A program made the translations under genes and the position numbers. From contig NZ_JBHFEI010000009.1 of the NCBI RefSeq assembly GCF_041928815.1, forward strand, positions 124,001 through 188,000: a DNA stretch of 64,000 nt, read 5' to 3'. Positions 17,480 to 27,400 of this stretch are shown one piece after another (the stretch's first letter is position 1; each line of letters begins with the position of its first letter). Source of the stretch: JBHFEI01 sp041928815. GTDB taxonomy: Bacteria; Pseudomonadota; Alphaproteobacteria; Rhizobiales; Rhizobiaceae. The notes under the pieces are model-generated. The model was given only the letters and a program-made list of their open reading frames with translations, searched no databases and was not told the origin of the DNA.

Positions 17480-18445
17480 TCAGGGGATCTTTCTGTCTTT
17501 CCTCAGTTGGGACGGGGTGGCGCCGAAGGCCTTCTTGAACGATTGCGTGAAGACGCTCTGCGTCCCGAACCCCCAATATTCGGCGATGTGTTTCAACGAC
17601 AGGTCCGGCCGGTTCACGACATCGTCATGGGCCAGCCGCAGCCGGAGCGCGAGCTGATAGCCGCCGATGGTCTGGCCCGTGAACCGCGTGAAGGAATATT
17701 GAAGCGACCGCACGCTGACCGAACTCAGCGCGGCCAGCGTTTCGGGAGACGAACGCAGGTTCGGATGGGCCTCGATGAAATCGATGGCGCGCTTGACCTG
17801 CCTCGGCATCACGGCCGGCACCTCGCCGCCGAGGCTGGCGCTGAAGTTGCTCGGGAACCCCAGGAGGAAACTGTCGATGATCACGTCGGTCAGGCTGTCC
17901 GACCGTCCGACGAGGATGTGGGCCAGATCGCCGAACAGCGGCGCCTGCATGCTCGCGGCGAAGGTCGAGAGCGGTGAGACGATGGCGTCGTCGAGCGCCT
18001 CGCGATGGAACTCCAGCGCCTTCGTCACCGGGCGATCGAGGAGCAGCGCGAGCCGTCGCGTCAGGAGAGCGTCGGGAATGACGACCGTGTCGTGGCGACT
18101 GGTGTCGAGAATGTTGATGGTGCTCGCATGGCGATAGCCGATGACCTGTCCGCCGCCGACCTCGACCTCGCCTTGCGGAAACGTGTATGTGCTCCCGCCG
18201 CTTCTCAAGAAGTTGAAGAGGACGGCGTCGAATGACGTTTCCGGGGTGATCTCGATCGAGCCGATCGTGGTCGACCATTCGAGGAACACGTCTCCGAGCG
18301 TGCATGTGACGCCCTCGAGCCCATAGATGGGAGAATATCCGAGCGGCTTCACCGAGACCGGTGCGTAAGACTGCGAGATGAAATTCTCCACCGCGTCAAC
18401 GGCAGGGGACAGGAACGAGATTGTCTTGAAAAAATCTGACGTCAT
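17480..18445 (-). CDS. AraC-family transcriptional regulator
   Basis: 321-aa regulator. Residues about 1-200 are an AraC/OxyR-binding-like sensor half; the C-terminal 100 residues carry the double helix-turn-helix (LAALSSVSVRSLQYSFTRFTGQT and the family signature HIAEYWGFGTQSVFTQSFKKAFGATPSQLR). The start at 18445 (MTSDFF) was chosen because upstream codons are arginine-rich filler and the length then fits the family. No strong ribosome site is visible. Its target is unknown; it faces away from the chemoreceptor gene and toward tolC. Confidence 0.88.
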   Translation of the reverse strand: MTSDFFKTISFLSPAVDAVENFISQSYAPVSVKPLGYSPIYGLEGVTCTLGDVFLEWSTTIGSIEITPETSFDAVLFNFLRSGGSTYTFPQGEVEVGGGQVIGYRHASTINILDTSRHDTVVIPDALLTRRLALLLDRPVTKALEFHREALDDAIVSPLSTFAASMQAPLFGDLAHILVGRSDSLTDVIIDSFLLGFPSNFSASLGGEVPAVMPRQVKRAIDFIEAHPNLRSSPETLAALSSVSVRSLQYSFTRFTGQTIGGYQLALRLRLAHDDVVNRPDLSLKHIAEYWGFGTQSVFTQSFKKAFGATPSQLRKDRKIP

Positions 18446-18895
18446 CGGCGGTTCATGGGTCGAAAATCGAGGTTTTTCTTCAAATGTGCTTCGGGTTCCC
18501 TCCTCCCACGATGCCGGGATGCCGGTGTCGGTTCTCCCATCGGGCGGAGGCGATGGCGTGCCACATAGGGGCGGTGGCGCGATTTTAAATATGTCGCGCG
18601 CGACTCCGGCTCCGACCGGGGCGGCAGTACCCCGGGAAATCGAGGCCTGCGGCCATGGCGCGCCGTCATGCAAGCGACGCCTTTCGTGGAGGCCCTGCCG
18701 CGCCGGCTGTCCCGCGCTGGACCAGAAACGACACCGAACGAGACTGTCACGAAGGTGGCGGCATCGATGTAAAAAAATGACATCACGGCGGGAATGGTAG
18801 AAATACAATCCTGGCGCGTATTTTTGACGCTCTGAATTGTCGTTTTCCTGCAGACGTATCCTTTTGACGCAGGTAAAACAGATCGTGGCCGAACT
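18446..18895. other. Divergent intergenic region between AraC and chemoreceptor genes
   Basis: About 550 bases in all, with no gene. AT-rich near 18780-18910, holding TTGACG at 18824-18829 and 18864-18869 but no convincing matching -10 element. Confidence 0.5.
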
Positions 18896-18910
18896 TTAAC
18901 CTTACCTAAA
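18896..18910 (+). promoter_or_regulatory. Near-CtrA box upstream of the chemoreceptor gene
   Basis: TTAACCTTACCTAAA matches TTAA-N7-TTAA with one mismatch, about 92 bases before the ATG at 19002. Confidence 0.35.
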
Positions 18911-19001
18911 TTTGCGAACGCGCACATCTATCCGTGACCTGTGGCAGCCGTCACGGCCGTGCGTCCCGGCGAATGCGGGCGGACATGTTCAGGAGAGGGA
19001 T

Positions 19002-20759
19002 ATGATCGGATTTGGCAGCGCAGACTTGAAGTCCGTCTTCCTGGCCCTCAACGGCTCGCAGGCGATCATCGAGTTCAGGATGGACGGCACCGTCCTGTCG
19101 GCAAACGAGAATTTCTGCAGGACCTTCGACTATCAGCCCGAGGAGATCGTCGGGAAGCATCATCGCATCCTCGTCGATCCCGCCGAGGCGAACGCTGCCG
19201 ACTACACGGCGTTCTGGCAGAAGCTTTCCCGGGGAGAATGCGACCGCCGCCAGTACAAGCGTATCGCCAAGGGCGGCCGCGAGGTCTGGATCGAGGCGTC
19301 CTACACGCCCGTCCTCAAAGGGGGAAAACCCTACAAGGTGATCAAGCTCGCCACGGACATCACCGGCCACAGGCTGAAGGCCGCGGAGGATGCCGGGAAG
19401 ATCGCGGCGATTTCGAGGGCGCAGGCGATCATCGAGTTCAGCCTCGGCGGCGAGATCCTCGCGGCGAACGACAATTTCCTTCGCGCGTTCGGCTACAGCC
19501 TCGCGGAGGTGCGCGGCCAGCACCATGCGATGTTCTGCACGCCCGACTATGCCGGAAGCGAGGACTATCGGCAGTTCTGGGCACGGCTTGCGGCGGGGGA
19601 ATTCGTCTCCAGCGAATTCACGCGCCTCGGCAAGGGCGGCAGGCGGGTTCACATCCAGGCCTCCTACAATCCGATCTTCGACATGAACGGCAAGGTCTTC
19701 AAGGTGGTCAAGTTCGCCACCGACGTGTCGGAGCGGGTCAGCAATGTCGAGGAGCTGGCCGTCGCTCTGCAGGCCATGTCCGCCGGCGACTTCTCGCGGA
19801 CGATACCGCACCCCTTCCTGCCGGCGCTCGACGCCTTGCGGACGGATTTCAACGAGTCGTCCGCGAAGCTGCGGTCCACGATCGCGATCATCCTGCAGAA
19901 CGCCGAGGCGATCGCGGCCGCGTCGCGGCAGGTCCAGGCTGCGTCCCACGACCTGTCGAAGCGAACGGAGCAGCAGGCCGCATCCGTCGAGGAGACCGCC
20001 GCCGCGCTGGAGGAGATCACCACCAACATCGCCGATTCGAGCCAGCGCGCGCAGGAAGCGGGCCAGCTCGCCCGCAAGACGAAGGAGCATGCCGAGAGGT
20101 CGGGAGGCGTGGTGGGTGAGGCCGTCGATGCCATGGACAAGATCGAGCAGTCGGCGCGGGAGATCGCGAGCATCATCGGCGTGATCGACGAGATCGCATT
20201 CCAGACCAACCTGCTGGCCTTGAACGCCGGCGTCGAGGCCGCGCGCGCCGGCGACGCCGGCAAGGGCTTCGCGGTGGTCGCGCAGGAGGTCCGGGAGCTG
20301 GCGCAGCGCTCCGCCAAGGCCGCGAAGGAAATCAAGACGCTGATCCACGCCTCGAACGACCATGTCAGGAGCGGCGTCGGTCTGGTCGGCACGACCGGCC
20401 AGGCCCTGCGGCAGATCGTCGACCAGGTGGTCCTCGTCAACGACAACGTCAAGGCAATCGTCGAGGCCGCGCGCGAGCAGTCGATCGGCCTTAAGGAGAT
20501 CAACGTCGCGGTCAACACCATCGACCAGGGAACGCAGCAGAATGCCGCGATGGTGGAGGAGACCACCGCGGCGGCGCACAGCCTGGCCCGGGAGGCCGCG
20601 GATCTCTTCGCCCTGCTCGGCCAGTTCGACATCGGCGCCGGAGCGAAGACTGCCGCCGCCGGCCGGACGCGCGCCTCGACCGCCGAGACGGAAACGCGGA
20701 TCTCCGGCCGGGCCGTCGCGGCCGGCGGGAGGACGGGTGCCAGGACATCCGGACTTTGA
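19002..20759 (+). CDS. Soluble PAS-PAS methyl-accepting chemotaxis protein
   Basis: 585-aa cytoplasmic chemoreceptor with no membrane segments. Two PAS domains lie in tandem (about residues 15-125 and 135-250; each has QAIIEF, ANxNF and an H-x-FWxKLxxGE-like block). A HAMP-like linker (LAVALQAMSAGDFSRTI) and the MCP signalling domain follow; the conserved hairpin tip is at about 390-448 (IDEIAFQTNLLALNAGVEAARAGD...). The C-terminal Ala/Thr/Arg tail lacks a clear CheR pentapeptide. The ATG at 19002 has a strong AGGAGAGG site. It likely senses an intracellular or redox signal and controls CheA. A c-di-GMP gene follows 99 bases later. Confidence 0.92.
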   Translation: MIGFGSADLKSVFLALNGSQAIIEFRMDGTVLSANENFCRTFDYQPEEIVGKHHRILVDPAEANAADYTAFWQKLSRGECDRRQYKRIAKGGREVWIEASYTPVLKGGKPYKVIKLATDITGHRLKAAEDAGKIAAISRAQAIIEFSLGGEILAANDNFLRAFGYSLAEVRGQHHAMFCTPDYAGSEDYRQFWARLAAGEFVSSEFTRLGKGGRRVHIQASYNPIFDMNGKVFKVVKFATDVSERVSNVEELAVALQAMSAGDFSRTIPHPFLPALDALRTDFNESSAKLRSTIAIILQNAEAIAAASRQVQAASHDLSKRTEQQAASVEETAAALEEITTNIADSSQRAQEAGQLARKTKEHAERSGGVVGEAVDAMDKIEQSAREIASIIGVIDEIAFQTNLLALNAGVEAARAGDAGKGFAVVAQEVRELAQRSAKAAKEIKTLIHASNDHVRSGVGLVGTTGQALRQIVDQVVLVNDNVKAIVEAAREQSIGLKEINVAVNTIDQGTQQNAAMVEETTAAAHSLAREAADLFALLGQFDIGAGAKTAAAGRTRASTAETETRISGRAVAAGGRTGARTSGL

Positions 20760-20858
20760 CGCGCGCGTCGGGTGCTGAAGTCTCCTCTGAAAGGCGTTCT
20801 CCGGGACTGGTACCCCCCCGGAATGCGCGGGCGACGACACCGGCAGACGAGGGATGGC

Positions 20859-23624
20859 ATGTATCGGATTCTGACCTGTCTTGCCTATGAGCACAACGTG
20901 TGGCAGCTCTCCGTCGCCCTGCTGCTCTGCCTCGTCTCGACATTCGTCTCGCTGACGCTTCTCCAGCGGTCCCGGCGCACGGAGGGAACGGCCCGTGTCG
21001 TCTGGATGATCTCCAGCGGCGTTGCGGGCGGTTTCGGCATCTGGGCGACGCATTTCGTCGCCATGCTGGCCTATGATCCCGGCCTGGGCGTGGCCTACCA
21101 GGCGGTTCCGACATTCATCTCGCTGTTCGTGGCCATCGTCGCGATCTCGGGCGCCGTCGCAAGCTCGCTGTCGCTGAGCCCATGGCACGGCGACATCGTC
21201 TCGGGAACGCTGTTCGGCCTCGGCATCTCGGTCATGCACTTCATCGGCATGGCCGCCCTCTCCATCCCCGCCCACGATACCGCGTGGGAACCCTCGCTCG
21301 TGTTCCTCGCCGTGTGTTTCGCCGTCTGCCTCTCCGTGCCCGCCTTCGTCCTGGCGCGCCGTCTGAAGGGAACGTTCCGGTCCGCCCTGGCTTGCGCCGT
21401 TCTCCTCGCATCGGCGATACTGGTGATGCATTTCACCGCGATGGGCGCGATTTCGATCGTGCCGGGCGGGGAAGACCTTCCCGGCGCGGCGGAGATCTCC
21501 CCCGCACTCATGAGTGTCGTCGTCGCCTGCATCGCCTTCGCCCTGCTCTTCAGCGGCGCCTTCGCGGCCGCCTATGCGGTCAGCGTCGAGCGTTCGGGCA
21601 AGGAAGGCGAGGAGACGCTCCGTCTGGTCGTGGACGGGATCGAGGATTACGCCATCTATACGCTCGATCCCTCGGGACGGGTCAAAAGCTGGAACACCGG
21701 AGCGGAACGATCCAAGGGCTACCGCCCCTTCGAGATCATCGGCACGCATGTCGAGCGGGTCTACAGCGCCGAGGACCGCGAGCGCGGGCTGCCCGGCCAG
21801 GACCTGTCGCGGGCGCTCTCGGACGGCAAGTTCGAGACGGAAGCGTGGCGCGTGCGGAAGGACGGGTCCAGGTTCCGGGCCCATGTCATCATACAGACGC
21901 TCTTCGTCGAGGATCGCTTCCTCGGCTTCGCGGTGATCACGCGCGACTGTACGAAGCAGATGCTCGCGGCGTCGAAACTCGAGGCCGCCCTGCACGACCT
22001 CGATCTGGCGATGTCCCATATGGCGAACGGCCTGTCGCTCTACGATCCGAGCGGCTGCCTGGTGCTGCACAACCAGAGACTGGCCGAGATCCTCGGCCTC
22101 GATCCGGACGAGGACCTTCGGGGACAGACGCTGTGGGAGGTCTGCAGCCGTGCCGGGGCCGACAGCGCGAAACGGCACCGCCTCTACAGGACGCTCCTCG
22201 AAAGCCGCCGGCCGGCGGACATGGTGGTGGAGCTTTCCGACGGGAGGACGCTCCGCGTCTTCCATGCGCCGGTCGCGGACGGCTCCCGCGTGATAACGCT
22301 CGAAGACGTCACGGAAAGGGTCCGTTCCGAGCAGCAGGTCGCCTACATGGCCGGTCACGACGCCCTGACCGGACTGCCGAACCGCCGCCATCTGACCGAC
22401 GCCCTCGACCGCATGATCCAGCAGGCCGGCCCGCGCGGCAGGCACGTCGCGGTGATCGGCATCGATCTCGATCGTTTCAAGGAGATCAACGATACATTCG
22501 GCCACGCGGTCGGCGACAAGGTGCTGTGCGCCCTCTCCGACCGGATGCAGGCCGGGCTGGTCGAGGGGGAACTGGTGGGGCGCGCCGGGGGGGACGAATT
22601 CACCGCGCTGAAGACCTACTCGAACCAGACGGACCTGCTGGACTTCGCCGCGCGGCTGACGGCATGCCTGACCCGGAAGATCGACCTCGACGTCGCGGAG
22701 ATTTTTCCGAGCGGAAGCCTCGGCATCGCCGTCTACCCCACGGACGGCATCGACCGCGAGCGGCTTCTGACCAATGCCGACATGGCGATGTACCGCGCCA
22801 AGGAGAGCATGGGCGAGGCCGTCTGTTTCTATGAACCGTCGATGGACGAGGCAGAGCGTGCGAGACGGGCCCTGGGCCAGGACATCTGGAAGGCGATCGA
22901 GGAGGAGCAGTTCACCCTGCATTTCCAGGTCCAGTGCGCGGCGACGACCCACGAGGTCAGGGGATATGAAGTCCTGATCCGGTGGCCTCACCCTGAAAAG
23001 GGCATGATCCCGCCGGGCGTCTTCATTCCGGTGGCCGAGCAGTGCGGCGCGATCGCCGCGCTCGGCGAATGGGTGCTGCGCAAGGCATGCCGGATGGCGG
23101 CGGATCATCCCGCGCTCGGCAGGGTCGCGGTCAACCTCTCGCCGCTGCAGCTCGCGAACGTCCAGCTCGTCGACAAGGTCGCGGCGATCCTTACGGACAC
23201 CGGGCTTCCGGCCGAAAGACTGGAACTGGAGGTGACGGAGTCGGCGATCATCGGCGACAAGGCGAGGGCGAAGCTCATTCTGCAGAACATCAAGGCGATG
23301 GGCATCACCGTCGCCATCGATGACTTCGGAACCGGCTATTCCTCGCTCGACATGCTGCGCAGCTTCCCCTTCGACAAGATCAAGCTCGACCGCAGCTTCG
23401 TGTCCGACCTGATGACCGACCGGCAGGCCAAAGCCTTCGTTCACGCGATCGTCGCCCTCGGCCAGAGCCTCGACGTTCCGATCCTGGCGGAAGGCGTGGA
23501 GACGCAGACGCAGGTCCAGATCCTGACGACCGCGGGCTGCAACCTGTTCCAGGGCTACTATTTCGGCCGTCCCGACACGCTGGACGCCGTGCTTTCGGCG
23601 CAATCCCGCACAGAGGCCGCATAG
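20859..23624 (+). CDS. MHYT-PAS-GGDEF-EAL c-di-GMP turnover protein
   Basis: 921-aa inner-membrane protein. Seven hydrophobic helices with MHYT-type motifs (WATHFVAML, SVMHFIGMAA, LVMHFTAMGA) fill residues about 12-245; such domains are proposed to sense gases through metal. Two PAS regions follow (about 255-375, 380-490). The GGDEF domain has an intact RAGGDEF near 575, and the EAL domain (685-915) has EVL in place of EAL but keeps VNLSPLQL, TES, IDDFGTGYSSL, KLDRSFV and AEGVET. Both synthesis and breakdown of c-di-GMP are therefore possible. GAGGGA precedes the ATG. Probably functionally linked to the chemoreceptor and the secreted adhesin. Confidence 0.92.
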   Translation: MYRILTCLAYEHNVWQLSVALLLCLVSTFVSLTLLQRSRRTEGTARVVWMISSGVAGGFGIWATHFVAMLAYDPGLGVAYQAVPTFISLFVAIVAISGAVASSLSLSPWHGDIVSGTLFGLGISVMHFIGMAALSIPAHDTAWEPSLVFLAVCFAVCLSVPAFVLARRLKGTFRSALACAVLLASAILVMHFTAMGAISIVPGGEDLPGAAEISPALMSVVVACIAFALLFSGAFAAAYAVSVERSGKEGEETLRLVVDGIEDYAIYTLDPSGRVKSWNTGAERSKGYRPFEIIGTHVERVYSAEDRERGLPGQDLSRALSDGKFETEAWRVRKDGSRFRAHVIIQTLFVEDRFLGFAVITRDCTKQMLAASKLEAALHDLDLAMSHMANGLSLYDPSGCLVLHNQRLAEILGLDPDEDLRGQTLWEVCSRAGADSAKRHRLYRTLLESRRPADMVVELSDGRTLRVFHAPVADGSRVITLEDVTERVRSEQQVAYMAGHDALTGLPNRRHLTDALDRMIQQAGPRGRHVAVIGIDLDRFKEINDTFGHAVGDKVLCALSDRMQAGLVEGELVGRAGGDEFTALKTYSNQTDLLDFAARLTACLTRKIDLDVAEIFPSGSLGIAVYPTDGIDRERLLTNADMAMYRAKESMGEAVCFYEPSMDEAERARRALGQDIWKAIEEEQFTLHFQVQCAATTHEVRGYEVLIRWPHPEKGMIPPGVFIPVAEQCGAIAALGEWVLRKACRMAADHPALGRVAVNLSPLQLANVQLVDKVAAILTDTGLPAERLELEVTESAIIGDKARAKLILQNIKAMGITVAIDDFGTGYSSLDMLRSFPFDKIKLDRSFVSDLMTDRQAKAFVHAIVALGQSLDVPILAEGVETQTQVQILTTAGCNLFQGYYFGRPDTLDAVLSAQSRTEAA

Positions 23625-23687
23625 CACCTCCTGCGCATGACGGGGCGGGGAGATCATCGCCGCACCGCATCGCCCGGCGGTGGGATG

Positions 23688-24010
23688 CCCACATACATTC
23701 GCTCCGACAACGGCCCCGACGTCACCGCCACGGCGCTACGGGGAGTGGATCGCGGCGGCGGGAGCCAGGACCGCCTCCGTCATGCCGGGCAGTCCGTGGG
23801 AAAACGGCTGTCGCGAAGGGTCAACTCCGAAGCTCCGTGACGAACCGCTCGACGGTGAAATCTTCTACATGCTCGAGGAGGCAGAGATCGTCATCGAACA
23901 CTGGCGACGCCACGACAACACCGTGCGGGCCCCTCGTCGCTGGGCTACAAGCCACCGGCACCTGAAGCCGCCGCCTGTGCCCTCGCCAAGACGGCCCAGC
24001 GTCCACACAG
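23688..24010 (+). pseudogene. IS3-family transposase orfB remnant, frameshifted
   Basis: The C-terminal third of an IS3-type integrase is readable across two frames: YIRSDNGPD, then a shift, then GSPWENG, RDEPLDGEIFYMLEEAEIVIEHWRRHDNTVR. The catalytic D and E regions remain, but frameshifts and the missing 5' part make it inactive. A degraded tail (HALTFQTDRT) follows to about 24070. It marks the left edge of the island carrying the next two genes. Confidence 0.8.
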
Positions 24011-24182
24011 GCGGTGGTCAGCAGACCGAGCATGCACTAACATTCCAAACGGATCGCACCGTGGCGGAAGGCACAGAACTGCCAGTCCCCGTCACACGTG
24101 ATCACCGCTCGATTGCCGGTCCCATCACGCGAATTGCCCCACCTTCTCCCAATTTCACTCTAACCTGGATTGGATCGAAATA

Positions 24183-24416
24183 ATGAGGTGGATCATTTTC
24201 CAGCATATTGTTGTATATACATTGAAATTCATATTGATACTTTTTTTATACGCAATTTTATTGATATTTCTTGTGCGGTATGCATTTTTCTACGCTTCGA
24301 TCGTTGCATCCGCGGCGTTTTTCATTTATTTCGCATATGATACCGTTAGAATGTCGAGAGAGACGCGACGTAGAATAATAGAACATTCTCAGAAAATTTC
24401 TTATAAAAAGGTATAA
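24183..24416 (+). CDS. Small AT-rich two-helix membrane protein upstream of an RTX gene
   Basis: 77-aa protein with no family I recognise. Two hydrophobic stretches (about residues 8-32 and 34-55, rich in Ile/Leu/Phe/Tyr) precede a basic C-terminal tail (RMSRETRRRIIEHSQKISYKKV). Its stop is three bases before the RTX ATG, so the genes are coupled. Base composition is sharply AT-rich compared with everything else in the window, and codons are A/T-ending, a sign of recent transfer. The position suggests an immunity protein, a secretion helper or a regulator for the RTX protein; none of these is shown by sequence. Confidence 0.7.
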   Translation: MRWIIFQHIVVYTLKFILILFLYAILLIFLVRYAFFYASIVASAAFFIYFAYDTVRMSRETRRRIIEHSQKISYKKV

Positions 24417-24419
24417 GCC

Positions 24420-27400
24420 ATGTTTGACTATCGTTATTTCAACTATCCTGATGTCAATTTTGAGAATTTTGCCAAGGACTTTTCTGCGGCCTCCAATAAT
24501 TTGGCCGTCGATGCACGAGAGCTGGCGGGAGAATCTTTACTCTACTGGTCGAACAAGAGCAAGAGTGGCGGTCCGCAGGCGGATTTTTTGAAGGAAGCCC
24601 TTCGCTGGACTGGCCAGTCTCTGATCGACGGTGAATTCAACAGCACGCCCTTCAATACAACCCCCGAGGCGATGGCGGCGGCGGCGGTCGAGTTTGGAAC
24701 CGACGCGCTCCTCGGCGCCGCCCTCGGTGCGGCTGCGGTCGGCGCCTTTTTCCTGCTGGCGCCGCCGAGCATCGCCATCGGCACAACGATCGGGCTGACG
24801 CTGACGGCTGCCCGCCTCGCGGCTCTGTCACCTCTTCTGCTGCCGGCGGCGAAATGGGCAGGTGGCCAGGCCAAGAAATTCGTTGTCGACGGTATCAAGG
24901 ATGCATTCGGCGAGGATGTCAGCGGCGCGATCGACCAATTTTACAAGGACACTGGAAAGTGGATCATCGACACGGGTCGGGAGTTCATCGATGCCACTCA
25001 GGCGCAACTTCGTCGTCTGCTTGACCCGATCGTCCTTGATATGGACGGTGATGGCGTGGAACTGATCGGACGCGAGGCGTCCAACGTTTATTTCGACATG
25101 GACGGCGACGGGCTGAAGGAACTGACCGGCTGGGTCGGCCCCGACGATGCGCTCTTGGCCATCGATGAAAACGACAACGGCAATGTCGATTCGATTCAGG
25201 AACTGATCGGTGACCTCTCGCGCTCCGGCTTTGCCGAATTGGCGACATACGACCTCAACAAGGACAAGATCATCGACAGCAAGGATGCGATCTACGCCAA
25301 GCTGAAGATCTGGCGGGATGCGAACAGCAATGGAAGGGTCGACGGCGGCGAGATGAAGAGCGTCGCGGAAGCGGGCATCCGTTCGATCGATCTGCGCTAT
25401 ACGACCGTCAGTTTTACCGCCGAGGGCAACCGCATCCATGAGCAGTCGACCTTCGAATGGAGCGACGGCCGGACGGGAACCGTGGTGGATGCCTGGTTCG
25501 ACGTGTCGAATGTCGTCACCAATGCCGGCGTGGGCGAGACGGGCAATGCAACGATCGACGCGCTGCCGGATATCCAGGGCTACGGCAATGTCGAATCGCT
25601 GCGGTCGGCCATGCTCGCCGATGGCGCTCTGGCGTCGCTCGTTTCGGATTTGGTGAACCGTGCGCCGCTGCAACTCGATGGCGCGCGTCTTGCGGTCGAG
25701 CAGATTCTTTATCGCTGGGCGGATGTCACCGACGTCGCAACCGACTCGCGGGGACCGAATTTCGATGGGCGCAAACTCGCGGCGATCGAAGCATTCCTCG
25801 GGACGGATTTCTTGGTGCGCGGCAATGCCAATCCGCTGCCTGCCGCCGTCAATGATCTGCAAAGCGCCTGGAACGCGTTGGTCACCGGCCTGCTCGGCCG
25901 GCTGATGCTGGCGGGATCACTCGGTGCGATCGTCGCTGACACTGCGGGATACATGCCGGACCTGGATCGTCTCGCGTCGATCGTGACGCCGGAAGCCATT
26001 CTTGCCGACCTGGCCGCCGCCATCCCTGCCGAAGCGACGACACTGGACATTGCGGACTACTGGGCTGCCGCTCTGCCCATGGCCGTCAGCATCTCCCATG
26101 ATGTCGGCATCGACACGACCACGACGGCATGGCGCGATCTCGTGATCGAGACATTGCGACCCTTCGGGTTGAATATCGTCATCGATACGCTGTCGAACGG
26201 CGTTGCGCGAACCGTCCTTCCGGTATCCGAGATCCTGGATGCCGGCGGCGCCTTCGCCCTGACATCCGGCGACGACACGGCTTATCTCGCGGGTACCCGT
26301 CAGGCAGTGTTCGGCGAGGACGGGAACGACCGGCTGACGGTCAGCAACCCTGCGACGGACGTTCGGCACCTTTTGGATGGGGGTGCCGGTTCGGACGTTC
26401 TGCAGGCGGGTGCCGGAGCCGACTGGCTGGACGGCGGTGGCGGGTCCGACATTCTGGTGGGCGGCCTGGGCAATGACACCTATACGGTGGACGACGTCGC
26501 CGACGTGATCGTGGAGGCGCCCGGCGCCGGCACCGACACGGTGCGCGCCAGCGTCTCCTGGACCCTCGACCCGGCCGTCGAGAACCTCATCCTCCTCGGA
26601 ACCGCTGCCCTCAACGCAACCGGAAACGCCGGCGCCAATGTCCTGACCGGCAATGACGGCAACAACGTACTGAAGGGTCTTGGCGGCAACGACACGCTCG
26701 ACGGAGGCGCCGGCAACGACACGATGGAGGGCGGCACCGGCGCCGATACCTATATCGTCGACAGCAGCGGCGACCGGATTGTCGAGACCGGGAGCGACAT
26801 CGATACGGTGAAGAGCCATATAGCCTTGGTTCTCGGCACGAAGCTTGAGAACCTCGTCCTGCTCGGCTCGGCGGCGCTCAACGGCTATGGGAACGATCTT
26901 GCCAACAGCCTGACCGGCAATGCCGCCGGCAACCGGCTGGACGGACGCGGCGGTGCCGACACGATGACCGGCCTTGCCGGCGACGACACCTATGTCGTCG
27001 ACCATTCCGCGGATCGTGTCGTCGAGGTGGCCAATGGCGGCATCGACACGGTGGAGGCATCGATCAGCCACACGCTGGCCAATCACGTCGAACGTCTGGT
27101 GCTGACCGGCGGCAGCGACATTAACGGGACCGGGAACGGCCTGGCGAACACACTGACCGGCAATGCCGGCGACAACCGGCTCGACGGCGGCGGCGGCGCG
27201 GACGTTATGGCGGGCGGTGCCGGTGACGATACCTACGTCGTCGATCATGTGGATGACGTGGTGTCGGAGGGCAGGAACCGCGGCACCGACACGATCGTCA
27301 CCTCGCTTGCCCGCTACACGCTTGGCAGCACCGTGGAGAACCTGCAGCTCTATACGGGCAGTTCGCCGGACAATGTCGCCCGCTCGGGCACCGGCAACGC

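Noticed and set aside
18951..23657. 1568-codon open frame on the minus strand
   Set aside because: Antisense to the chemoreceptor and GGDEF-EAL genes, which have clear domains and ribosome sites; the antisense product has no recognisable motif.
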